Shown one piece after another: positions 50,194 through 58,152 of a stretch of DNA of 64,000 nt (position 1 is its first letter; each line of letters begins with the position of its first letter). Location of the stretch: assembly GCF_016860605.1 (NCBI RefSeq), contig NZ_BNJR01000007.1, forward strand, positions 62,001 through 126,000, given 5' to 3'. Under the pieces are notes generated by a model that saw only the letters and a program-made list of their open reading frames with translations, had not been told where the DNA came from and ran no database searches. Origin of the DNA: Lentilactobacillus fungorum (GTDB lineage: Bacteria; Bacillota; Bacilli; Lactobacillales; Lactobacillaceae). The translations under genes and the position numbers were made by a program.

Positions 50194-50249
50194 TTGCTTC
50201 ATAAAACTAACTAGCGTATAATATCGACAAACGTTTGAAACCGCTCTCA
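50194..50249 (+). promoter_or_regulatory. promoter with a cre site before the oxidoreductase operon
   Basis: -35 TTGCTT (50194-50199), 17 bases, -10 TATAAT (50217-50222), then TTGAAACCGCTCTCA (50235-50249), which fits the cre consensus WTGNAANCGNWNNCW at every fixed position. A cre site at the transcription start is the classic place for CcpA repression by preferred sugars. Confidence 0.75.
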
Positions 50250-50280
50250 ACAATTGGCGGCGTTATTTTCACTATGTTGG

Positions 50281-50329
50281 AGTAGTTGTGCAAAGCAGAA
50301 GGGTGTGTAAGCACGTTGCTCCGCTCACT
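50281..50329 (+). repeat. minimal copy of the palindromic element
   Basis: 49 bp: GTGCAAAGCAGAAG joined almost directly to GTAAGCAC and TGCTCCGCTCACT, followed by AGGAGG. It keeps both edges of the 118-bp element but lacks the long inner stem, as if internally deleted. It sits in the leader between the cre/promoter and the start codon. Confidence 0.65.
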
Positions 50330-50344
50330 AGGAGGGAATATTTG

Positions 50345-51481
50345 ATGGAAATTGAACCGTTGAACGTCGCGATTATCGGCTGCGGCGTGATTAGTGATAT
50401 TTATATTCAATCATTACAAGATAAGTTTAAAATCGTTAATCCGGTGGCCTGCTACGACCGGAACGCCGACAAGATGAATGCTCAGGCTGAAAAATATCAC
50501 CTCAAAGCATTAAGTTATGAAGATATTCTGGCCGATAGCAGTATCAAAATGGTTATTAATCTGACTAATCCCGCAGCCCATTATGCAGTTACCAAGCAGG
50601 CATTAGAAGCCAATAAGCACGTTTTTTCTGAAAAAATGATTGCCGTTGAGCTTGAGGAGGGACAAGAACTTTGTCGGCTGGCCAAACAACATCATGTTCG
50701 ATTAGGGGTGGCACCAGATACATTTCTTGGCGCTGGGATTCAAACAGCTAAATACATTGTGGACAAAGGCTTAATCGGAACGCCGTTATCAGCAGTTGTG
50801 TCATTGAACCGAGACTTTGACGTTTACGCAGATATTTTCCCACATATGAATAAAAGAGGTGGCACCCTGCCGTTTGATACCGGTTGTTATTACATGACTG
50901 CACTGGCAAGTATTCTTGGACCAGCTAAACGAGTCACCAGTTTTGGCCGGCGTTTTCGCCCGGAGCGAATTGGTAAACGGGTGGACAAACCCTGGTTTGG
51001 TGAGAAGTCTGAAGTTGAAGACGATAACATCATGGCTGCTGCCGTTGAATACGTGAATGGCACTTTAGTAACGGTTCACTTCAATTCGGAAAATATTTTA
51101 ACTGAAGTGCCGCAGTTAGATATTTATGGAACGGATGGCATCTTAAACATGGGTGATCCAAATAATTTTGACTCACTCAATTATCTGCAAAAATCGCAAA
51201 ATGAAAAAACGGCATTTCCATTTACCCACGGATACCGAGAAAACTCTCGCGGCCTTGGTGCTGCCGAAATGGCTTGGTCAATTATGAAAAACCGGCCGCA
51301 CCGAGCCAGCATGGAAATGGCTTATCACGTATTTGAGTTAATTCATGGAATGTATCTAAGTGCCAAATCGGGACAAATTTACGATTTGAAGTCAACGTTT
51401 GATCAACCGGCCACATTGCCAACCGGCTACGTCGATCGCGGCTTCTGGGGGCCGACTCAGGAAAGTTCGTTAGTTTATTAA
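50345..51481 (+). CDS. Gfo/Idh/MocA family oxidoreductase
   Basis: 378 residues from the ATG at 50345, nine bases after GGAGG. Rossmann fingerprint VAIIGCGVISDIYIQ, then EANKHVFSEKMIAVELEEGQ (the EKP-type motif has EKM here) and the C-terminal GGTLPFDTGCYYMTAL where the family's catalytic region lies. These enzymes oxidise sugars, inositols or sugar acids with NAD(P). First gene of a three-gene operon under a cre site, so it probably takes part in using a secondary carbon source; the sugar is unknown. Confidence 0.9.
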   Translation: MEIEPLNVAIIGCGVISDIYIQSLQDKFKIVNPVACYDRNADKMNAQAEKYHLKALSYEDILADSSIKMVINLTNPAAHYAVTKQALEANKHVFSEKMIAVELEEGQELCRLAKQHHVRLGVAPDTFLGAGIQTAKYIVDKGLIGTPLSAVVSLNRDFDVYADIFPHMNKRGGTLPFDTGCYYMTALASILGPAKRVTSFGRRFRPERIGKRVDKPWFGEKSEVEDDNIMAAAVEYVNGTLVTVHFNSENILTEVPQLDIYGTDGILNMGDPNNFDSLNYLQKSQNEKTAFPFTHGYRENSRGLGAAEMAWSIMKNRPHRASMEMAYHVFELIHGMYLSAKSGQIYDLKSTFDQPATLPTGYVDRGFWGPTQESSLVY

Positions 51482-51503
51482 TTTAATATTTGAGGAGATT
51501 TTT

Positions 51504-51923
51504 ATGATGACAATTAAAAGAATTGCTCACGCATCATTTAAAGTAGCGGATATGGACAAAGCGGTTGCATACTATTGCGACGGCTTAGGCTTTAAGGATA
51601 AGTTTGAACTAAAGGACGAAAATGGTAACCCTTGGATCAAGTACCTTGAGATTACGCCGGGTCAATTCCTGGAACTTTTCTATGACACTGATCAGCAAGA
51701 AAAGGCAACTCACGGGTATGATTTAGACGGATTCTTACATATCAGCCTTGAAGTTGATGACATCCAGCAAACAAAGCGAGATTTAGAAGCGAAGGGGTTA
51801 GCAATTGATAGTGAGATTAAGTATGGGCCTGATTATTCATATCAACTTTGGAGTTCTGATCCTGATGGTAACCAAATTGAGTTTATGCAGTACACTGACA
51901 AGTCATTGCAATTGAAAAAATAG
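51504..51923 (+). CDS. VOC family protein (glyoxalase/dioxygenase fold)
   Basis: 139 residues. Two beta-alpha-beta-beta-beta modules: IKRIAHASFKVADMDKAVAY with His, and FLHISLEVDDIQQTKRDLEA; metal-ligand candidates are His, Glu (FLELFYD), His and Glu (NQIEFMQY). GAGG precedes the ATG pair. It starts 22 bases after the oxidoreductase. The usual activity is lyase, epimerase or dioxygenase on a small sugar- or keto-type substrate; not predictable here. Confidence 0.85.
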   Translation: MMTIKRIAHASFKVADMDKAVAYYCDGLGFKDKFELKDENGNPWIKYLEITPGQFLELFYDTDQQEKATHGYDLDGFLHISLEVDDIQQTKRDLEAKGLAIDSEIKYGPDYSYQLWSSDPDGNQIEFMQYTDKSLQLKK

Positions 51924-51936
51924 TGGAGGTTAAACA

Positions 51937-52404
51937 ATGCAAATGCCAACGATTGAAGAAGTTACGCAAGAAGAACGAACACTTCAATTTACAAAATTTG
52001 ATAATCAAACCGCACTTGAATTAGGCTACCAACTTGTGCAGTTAGCTCAAAATCGGCGTGCAGCGGTTACCATTGATATAACGCGTAATCGCCAACAGCT
52101 CTTTCACGCGGCTTTGCCAGGGACGGCGATTGATAATGATGAGTGGTTGAAGCGCAAAATCAATACGGTGTACCAGTTTGGAGTCAGTAGCCTGCATAAA
52201 CAATTAGAGATGGAAGAACAGGGACGAACGATTGAAGAAGCTAGTTTGGTCAATAAGTTCCAGTTTGCTGCTGCCGGCGGTTGTTTCCCGGTTATCCTAA
52301 AAGGCACCGGCTTGATTGGCACCATTGCCGTTTCGGGGATGGCTTCCGAGGAAGATCACCAATTGATTGTGGATTGTCTGACTGATTTTTTGAAACTTGC
52401 TTAA
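51937..52404 (+). CDS. UPF0303 / HbpS-like protein
   Basis: 155 residues, ATG after GGAGG. The YQLVQLAQNRRAAVTIDITR, NDEWLKRKINTVYQFGVSS and FQFAAAGGCFPVILKGTGLIG stretches are the UPF0303 (heme-degrading domain, HbpS/GlcG-like) pattern. Many members sit beside oxidoreductase or sugar-acid genes, as here; heme degradation is known for only a few. Last gene of the cre-controlled operon. Confidence 0.82.
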   Translation: MQMPTIEEVTQEERTLQFTKFDNQTALELGYQLVQLAQNRRAAVTIDITRNRQQLFHAALPGTAIDNDEWLKRKINTVYQFGVSSLHKQLEMEEQGRTIEEASLVNKFQFAAAGGCFPVILKGTGLIGTIAVSGMASEEDHQLIVDCLTDFLKLA

Positions 52405-52505
52405 TTAATGAAAAGCTGGACGTTTACTGTCATCCAAACTAAAATTGTTTCCTGCCCTAAAAAGCATTAAACTATGATTAATATACGTGAAAAGGGATGT
52501 TGTAA

Positions 52506-53831
52506 ATGAGCAATCCAAATACGGCTTTAAGTAAGGATGACTTGGCCCAACTTCATGAAGCATTTAAACAAGCACCACAAAGCGATTTGTTGAGTCGGGT
52601 AGTCACCCAAAATGGGATTAATCAGGCAGCTCAAGACCCAGAAGCGGCGGTTCGACTCAATCCAGTCTTTTCAGTGGACCTCCAAACTGGTTCCGTGACG
52701 AATCAGAAACAAAGTGGCCGCTGTTGGTTATTTTCATTGGTGAATACCCTGCGTCACGGCTTTGCCAAGAAGTATCAAGTAAAGGATTTTAACCTCTCAC
52801 AAAAATATCTATTTTTCTGGGACAAAATTGAAGAAGCTAACATCTTTTATGATCATATTCTCGCGACCGCTGGACGGCCAGCCGATGATCGTGAAGTGGC
52901 TTTTTATTTAAGCTTACCAGGTGGCGATGGCGGCCAGTGGGCCATGGCGGCCGCCCTCGTTCAAAAGTACGGGGTGATGCCGGCTAGCCAGTACCCTGAG
53001 ACGACTAATGTTGAAAATACTGGCGCCTTTGATGCGGTGATGAACCGAAAACTGCGGCTTGATGGCATGAAGTTGCGGGACATGGTCGCGGCCAATAAAG
53101 ATGACGATGATATTAAATCAGCTAGAAACCAAATGATCGAAGAAGTCTATCGCATCACAGCTTATTCGTTTGGCGAACCCCCAACCACTGTTGATTTTGA
53201 ATATCAAGATGACAACCAAAAGTATCATCGAATTTCTGGATTAACCCCGCAGGAATTTTACGATCAGTACTTTGGGGTTGATTTAGATGATTACGTGGTC
53301 GCAACCAATTCGCCGGATAAGGCACTCAATAAGCTGTATTCACTGCCAAGTGAAGATAACGTCGTCGGCGGCAAACAAATTGAATTCTTGAACTTGCCGA
53401 TGACTGCACTAAAACAGGGCGCCATCGCGCAACTCAAAGACGGCGAAACGGTTTGGTTTGGTAACGATGTGTTGGAACAAATGGACCGCAAAAGTGGTTA
53501 TTTGGATAGCCATCTGTATCGTTATTCTGAGTTATTTGCCACGGATTTGGCAATGAGCAAGGCTAAACGGTTAGAATATCATCAAGCCGAAGTTTCACAC
53601 GCGATGACCTTAGCCGGCGTTGATTTAGTTGACGACCAACCGACTAAATGGAAGGTTGAAAACTCATGGGGCGACAAAAACGGCACGAAGGGTTACTTCA
53701 CGATGAGCGATGATTGGATGGATGACTATGTTTACGAAGTGGTTGTTCACAAGAAGTATCTCAGCGAAGATCAACAAGCAATACTCAGACAAGCGCCAAT
53801 TGAATTGCCGGCATGGGATTCGCTGGCTTAG
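52506..53831 (+). CDS. pepC: aminopeptidase C family cysteine peptidase (C1B, bleomycin hydrolase-like)
   Basis: 441 residues, the usual PepC/PepG length. Catalytic Cys73 in TNQKQSGRCWLFS, His in VSHAMTLAGVDL and Asn in KVENSWGDKNG. AAGGGATG precedes the ATG. PepC is a cytoplasmic hexameric aminopeptidase releasing N-terminal residues from peptides; PepG/PepE paralogues are endopeptidases with the same fold, and RCWLFSLVN instead of RCWMFAALN hints this may be such a paralogue. It fits the secreted S53 peptidases as part of a proteolytic system. Confidence 0.9.
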   Translation: MSNPNTALSKDDLAQLHEAFKQAPQSDLLSRVVTQNGINQAAQDPEAAVRLNPVFSVDLQTGSVTNQKQSGRCWLFSLVNTLRHGFAKKYQVKDFNLSQKYLFFWDKIEEANIFYDHILATAGRPADDREVAFYLSLPGGDGGQWAMAAALVQKYGVMPASQYPETTNVENTGAFDAVMNRKLRLDGMKLRDMVAANKDDDDIKSARNQMIEEVYRITAYSFGEPPTTVDFEYQDDNQKYHRISGLTPQEFYDQYFGVDLDDYVVATNSPDKALNKLYSLPSEDNVVGGKQIEFLNLPMTALKQGAIAQLKDGETVWFGNDVLEQMDRKSGYLDSHLYRYSELFATDLAMSKAKRLEYHQAEVSHAMTLAGVDLVDDQPTKWKVENSWGDKNGTKGYFTMSDDWMDDYVYEVVVHKKYLSEDQQAILRQAPIELPAWDSLA

Positions 53832-53961
53832 TGAACATTAGCAGAATGGCTTGAAATCAAAGTGTTGGTGGGATAACTGCCAGCACTTTTAGCATTTTTT
53901 GACTTGATGGTTTAAAAAATGAAACATTATTGTCAACTTTACCGCTGATGTCAGATTGTGA

Positions 53962-53976
53962 TTGTAATCGGTTTCT
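53962..53976. promoter_or_regulatory. cre site before cobT
   Basis: TTGTAATCGGTTTCT fits WTGNAANCGNWNNCW. It overlaps a -35-like TTGTAA (53962-53967) placed 17 bases before TAAACT (53985-53990), a position suited to CcpA repression. Confidence 0.55.
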
Positions 53977-54034
53977 ATGCCCGTTAAACTAGCCATAGAT
54001 TATCAAACTTACTAAGTAAAGAAGGAAACGAGCT

Positions 54035-55084
54035 ATGCAAAAACCATTTGATCAGTTAACACTGCATTCTATTTCACAAACTGCCCAAGAGCAGATGCAA
54101 GCCAAGTTGGATAATTTGTCCAAACCAATCAAGGGATTGGGGCAATTGGAACGACTGGCCGATAAATTGGCGGGCATTCAGGGAACAACTGATTTGAAAA
54201 CCACCAAACGCACCTGTTTAGTATATGTCGCCGATCATGGGATTGTTACCGAAGCGGTGTCAGCGACTTCTGAGCCGATTTCAAACGTGCTATCAGAAAA
54301 CGTTGCGGAAGGCCATGCCTGTGTGAATGCCTTGGCGATGCGCAATAATTGTTCGGTTAAAGTTATTGACGTTGGGTTGGCGGGGGACTATCAGACGACC
54401 AAAATGGTTAATCGCAAAATTCAGCGGGGAACGCATAATATGTTAACTGAGGACGCGATGAGCCGAGAAGATGCCTTAAAGGCGATTCAAATCGGTTATG
54501 AGACTGGTCAACAGGCGATCAAAGCCGGTAATGACCTGATCTTGTTAGGTGAGGTGGGGCTTGGCAATACGACGGCTTGTTCGGCAATTGTCGCAACGAT
54601 GTTGTCACTATCAGTTGACGAGGTTGCTGATAAGGGCTCTGACATTTCCACCAAACAGTTTGAACATAAAAAGCAGGTTATTAAGGACATCTTGGCGGCC
54701 CGACAGCCAGATAAAACCGATCCACTGGGTGTCTTAAGTCAAGTTGGTGGTTTTGAAATTGGCGCAACGGTTGGAACGATAATTGCCGGGGCAGAAGCTG
54801 GTGTTCCAGTTATTATGGACGGCTTTATTTCAGACGCTGCCGCCGTATTAGTTGAAGCATTTTATCCAGGAATCACTGCCCACTTAATTGCATCTCATTT
54901 ATCGGGTGAAAAGGGTGCACAGCAGGTATTGAATTATTTGGGGCTAAGACCACTCTTACAGCTGGGCATGGCAGTCGGTGAAGGCTCGGGTGCAGTAGTT
55001 GCTTTGGCTTTAATTGATGATATCCAATCGGTTTTGATTAACATGAACACGTTGCAGGATTTGAACTTTGAGTATGAGAATTAA
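54035..55084 (+). CDS. cobT: nicotinate-nucleotide:dimethylbenzimidazole phosphoribosyltransferase
   Basis: 349 residues, typical for CobT. LSKPIKGLGQLERLADKLAG at the start, VYVADHGIVTEAVSATSEP, LLGEVGLGNTTACSAIVATM, GGFEIGATVGTIIAGA, VPVIMDGFISDAAAVL and LQLGMAVGEGSGAVVALALI with the catalytic Glu. It activates the lower-ligand base for cobalamin assembly. It stands alone here, without other cob genes, so a remodelling or salvage role is possible; the adenosyltransferase and B12-dependent reductase elsewhere in the window give it a use. Confidence 0.93.
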   Translation: MQKPFDQLTLHSISQTAQEQMQAKLDNLSKPIKGLGQLERLADKLAGIQGTTDLKTTKRTCLVYVADHGIVTEAVSATSEPISNVLSENVAEGHACVNALAMRNNCSVKVIDVGLAGDYQTTKMVNRKIQRGTHNMLTEDAMSREDALKAIQIGYETGQQAIKAGNDLILLGEVGLGNTTACSAIVATMLSLSVDEVADKGSDISTKQFEHKKQVIKDILAARQPDKTDPLGVLSQVGGFEIGATVGTIIAGAEAGVPVIMDGFISDAAAVLVEAFYPGITAHLIASHLSGEKGAQQVLNYLGLRPLLQLGMAVGEGSGAVVALALIDDIQSVLINMNTLQDLNFEYEN

Positions 55085-55113
55085 GTTGGCATTGTTATGG
55101 CTAATATTGGGCA

Positions 55114-55206
55114 ATGATTATTCAACTGACTTTTGCGATTAACATTGGGCTATACGGCCTCGCAATGTTGCTGCTAAAACGGTTTGTTGTTCGCCCGACG
55201 CACTAG
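55114..55206 (+). CDS. possible 30-residue membrane peptide
   Basis: Reads MIIQLTFAINIGLYGLAMLL then LKRFVVRPTH: one hydrophobic helix and a basic tail. It begins 30 bases after cobT but has no clear ribosome site, so translation is uncertain. Confidence 0.25.
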   Translation: MIIQLTFAINIGLYGLAMLLLKRFVVRPTH

Positions 55207-55364
55207 GCCTGAGGGAACTCCCCTTAAAACGTCATGCTCTGGATAGATGCCCCAATCAGTTAGGAATGATCCATAATTTGCGCAACCTTATGTACTTTCG
55301 CCGACTTTCGTTCTATCATGATGGTAGCGATTTCAGATTAAGCAAATTGAAAGAAGGTAAAGTT

Positions 55365-56402
55365 ATGTTCTTTATCGATACGTCAAGGAACGGTCAACCA
55401 GTTTATGACCCAATTGTGAATCAATCGTTAGATAATTATTTAGTTAATGATCTCAAATTGCCGGGTCATGGTCTGATTATGTACGTTAACCAGCCAGCCG
55501 TTATTATTGGGGTTAATCAGAATGCTTACGCGGAAGTCAATCTACCTTACTTGAAAGATCACAATATCAAGTTAGTTCGGCGAACTTCTGGTGGTGGGGC
55601 TGTTTATCACGACTTTGGCAACATTATTTTTGAAAACATTGTGATTAACGATGATCAGCACTTTGGCGATTTTAAGTACTTTGCCCAACCCATTATCGAC
55701 GCGCTTCATGATATGGGGGCAAAGGATGCGCAAATGCGTGGCCGCAATGATATGGTCATTGGCGACCAAAAGTTCTCTGGGATGACCATGTTTAAAGTCG
55801 GCCAATCTTATGCGGCCGGCGGAACATTAATGTTTGACCTGGATATGGACGTTGCCACAAAGGTTCTGACACCGGAAAAAGATAAGTTGGCTTCAAAAGG
55901 AGTTAAATCCGTCCATAGCCGAGTTACCAACGTTAAGCCTTATTTATTGCCAGAATATCAAAACTTAGACATCGAAGGCTTTAAGCAACAGCTGCTGCTG
56001 CGACTATTCAATGTTAAGTCAATGGCCGATATTAAGACTTACCACTTAAACGATCACGACTGGTCGATTATTGATGAACGGCTAAAGGGAAAATACGATA
56101 CGGATGAATGGAACTATGGCAAGAACCCTGGCTTTGACTATTACGTTTCTAAACACTACGATATTGGAACGGTTAGTTTTAATTTTTCGTTGAAAGCTAA
56201 TCGAATCGCCGAGATTAAAGTTTATGGTGATTTTATCACTGGTGGCAACGTTAATGTGATCGAAAATGTGTTGCGAGGCGTTGATTTTAACAAAGCTGCC
56301 TTGACTGATGCACTAAATCAGGTTGATATCAAAGGCAACCTAGGTAATATTGCGCCAGAAACGTTGGCAGATTTACTGCTGGAGAAAACCAAGATCAGCT
56401 AA
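55365..56402 (+). CDS. lplA: lipoate-protein ligase
   Basis: 345 residues from the ATG at 55365 (AGAAGGT upstream); the longer frame from 55266 begins in non-coding sequence. RRTSGGGAVYHDFGNIIFE near 75-95 is the LplA signature, QKFSGMTMF (about 132-140) gives the lipoate-binding lysine, and the C-terminal accessory domain from about 245 (GKNPGFDYYVSKHYDIGTV) completes the family. It attaches lipoate from the medium to E2 subunits or GcvH using ATP. No dehydrogenase genes are next to it. Confidence 0.94.
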   Translation: MFFIDTSRNGQPVYDPIVNQSLDNYLVNDLKLPGHGLIMYVNQPAVIIGVNQNAYAEVNLPYLKDHNIKLVRRTSGGGAVYHDFGNIIFENIVINDDQHFGDFKYFAQPIIDALHDMGAKDAQMRGRNDMVIGDQKFSGMTMFKVGQSYAAGGTLMFDLDMDVATKVLTPEKDKLASKGVKSVHSRVTNVKPYLLPEYQNLDIEGFKQQLLLRLFNVKSMADIKTYHLNDHDWSIIDERLKGKYDTDEWNYGKNPGFDYYVSKHYDIGTVSFNFSLKANRIAEIKVYGDFITGGNVNVIENVLRGVDFNKAALTDALNQVDIKGNLGNIAPETLADLLLEKTKIS

Positions 56403-56411
56403 CAGTACAGT

Positions 56412-56459
56412 AAAAAGGCGATCATTCAATCGGGGTGCAATTGGGTGGTCGCCTTTTTA
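56412..56459. terminator. bidirectional terminator
   Basis: AAAAAGGCGA pairs with TCGCCTTTTT between lplA and the convergent lipoprotein gene. Confidence 0.85.
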
Positions 56460-56467
56460 ATAAACGA

Positions 56468-57022
56468 TTAATTAGCTGGTGTGACTAAGACTTGTTTGGC
56501 GGGATCATCATCTAAATTACGGACGACTTGGTAGCCGCTTACTTTGAGGTTAGCGGCTTTGTAAGTCCCAGATACTTGATTCTTGACGGAAACCGTTTGG
56601 TCCATTGGAATGTCTGACAGCTTTCCCTTCATATAAATCACCGGTCGATCGTTTGAGTTGTTTTTGAAGGAATACTTGAGGGTTCCTTGTTTGTTCAAAT
56701 CATTAGCTTTTTTAGCGGCGCTATACGATTTGTAGATCTTGTTAACGCTATAGATTGTAACGGTGTGGTTGCGTTGATTAAATTTGTAGGCATCGATGCC
56801 CGACTGGCTCTTATAATTGATAGTACCATTCATATACCAAAGGTTATTGCTGGCAACCAATGCCTCTTTGGCTGACTTGTTTTTTGTCGGGTTTTGCATA
56901 CTGGCTTTACTACTATTGTTGGTAGCAGTGCCCTTCTTTGCGGATTGACCGCAGCCGACTAAAAAAAGGCTTAGGGTCGTAATAATTGCCAGAATGGCGG
57001 CTAATGACTTGTTCTTTTTCAT
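56468..57022 (-). CDS. lipoprotein of unknown function
   Basis: 184 residues from the ATG at 57022, which follows GAGGTGATAACGAAT; the longer frame has no signal peptide in front. Lipobox LFLVGC with the lipid Cys near residue 24. A Ser/Asn/Lys-rich spacer leads to a small domain (NNLWYMNGTINYKSQSGIDA, RNHTVTIYSVNKIYKSYSAA, GTYKAANLKVSGYQVVRN). No known family recognised. Divergent from the LacI regulator. Confidence 0.75.
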   Translation of the reverse strand: MKKNKSLAAILAIITTLSLFLVGCGQSAKKGTATNNSSKASMQNPTKNKSAKEALVASNNLWYMNGTINYKSQSGIDAYKFNQRNHTVTIYSVNKIYKSYSAAKKANDLNKQGTLKYSFKNNSNDRPVIYMKGKLSDIPMDQTVSVKNQVSGTYKAANLKVSGYQVVRNLDDDPAKQVLVTPAN

Positions 57023-57164
57023 ATTCGTTATCACCTCATATGATGAAATTATCACACAATACTTGCAAAATCTAGTCGTATGGCTGAATATTAATAAAAG
57101 ATACAAAGTTTTAATCCGAGTGAAATTTAAGCGGAGCGTATCCGCAGATAAGGGGTAAAAAACG

Positions 57165-58121
57165 ATGGTGACCATTCGCGATATTGCCAAAAAGATGGGC
57201 TTGTCAATTTCTACTGTATCTCGAGCATTAAACGATAATCAACGAATTAGCGTGCGGACTCGCCGACAAGTAAAAGAAGTGGCTGATCAGCTGGGTTATC
57301 AGCCAAACTATAACGCTAGAAACTTGACTAACCAGGAAGCCAATTCGGTTGGCGTCATTTTTCCCGTTAATAATCGCGTCGTGGATAATATCTTTTATGT
57401 GGGCCTGCTGCGCGGGATTAATCAGCAATTGAATGCTCGAAATTACGTTTTGGCCGTCGCCGTTGGTGAATCCGCTGATCAAGTATTGGAAAACGTTAAA
57501 TCAATGATTAATCGGGCACAGATTAAGCGATTTATTCTTTTATATTCTCATGCTGAAGACCCGATTATTGAGTTGTTAAAAGCCGCTTCGGTTGATTTTG
57601 TGACAATTGGGAAACCGGCGGCTGGTCAAAAGTGGCCCTACGTCGATAATGACAACGTCAATGCTGGTGCGGCGGCTACACGATATCTAATGAACCAGTA
57701 TGGGGTTAAGCAGCCGGTATTTGTTGAGTCAACCAATGGCTGGCCTTATGAAGTCGATCGCAAGGCGGGATACCTGAAAGAAATGGCATTAGCCGACAAG
57801 CGGCCGATTGTCTTTTCGATCCCTGATGATGACGACGGCACATTGACTGATGCACTGATTAAAGCCCATCCTCAAATGGACGGAGTGGTTGCCATTGATG
57901 ACTACACGGGCTTGAAGGTTTACCATCGTTTTAGGCAGCTACGACCCAAACAGAAAATTGAAGTAATTGGCTATAACAAATCACTACCAGATGAACTTGT
58001 CGACCAACATTTTCATTCAGTTGATTTGAATCCCCATGAAATGGGTCAGTCGGCGGTTCAGCTGCTGTTTCAAATGCAGACAGATCGCAAACAGTATACG
58101 ATCGTTGACTATACCCTCTAA
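57165..58121 (+). CDS. LacI/GalR-family regulator
   Basis: 318 residues, AGGGG before the ATG. Helix-turn-helix VTIRDIAKKMGLSISTVSRAL and hinge LGYQPNYNARNL, then a periplasmic-binding-like effector domain (SVGVIFPVNNR to DEMQSAVQLLFQ-like NPHEMGQSAVQLLF). Slightly short for the family (usually 330-340), but the domain looks complete. The MFS exporter gene starts 31 bases later, so the two are probably co-transcribed and regulated together. Ligand unknown. Confidence 0.9.
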   Translation: MVTIRDIAKKMGLSISTVSRALNDNQRISVRTRRQVKEVADQLGYQPNYNARNLTNQEANSVGVIFPVNNRVVDNIFYVGLLRGINQQLNARNYVLAVAVGESADQVLENVKSMINRAQIKRFILLYSHAEDPIIELLKAASVDFVTIGKPAAGQKWPYVDNDNVNAGAAATRYLMNQYGVKQPVFVESTNGWPYEVDRKAGYLKEMALADKRPIVFSIPDDDDGTLTDALIKAHPQMDGVVAIDDYTGLKVYHRFRQLRPKQKIEVIGYNKSLPDELVDQHFHSVDLNPHEMGQSAVQLLFQMQTDRKQYTIVDYTL

Positions 58122-58152
58122 TTAATTTTAGCTTGAATAGAAGGAAACGCTC

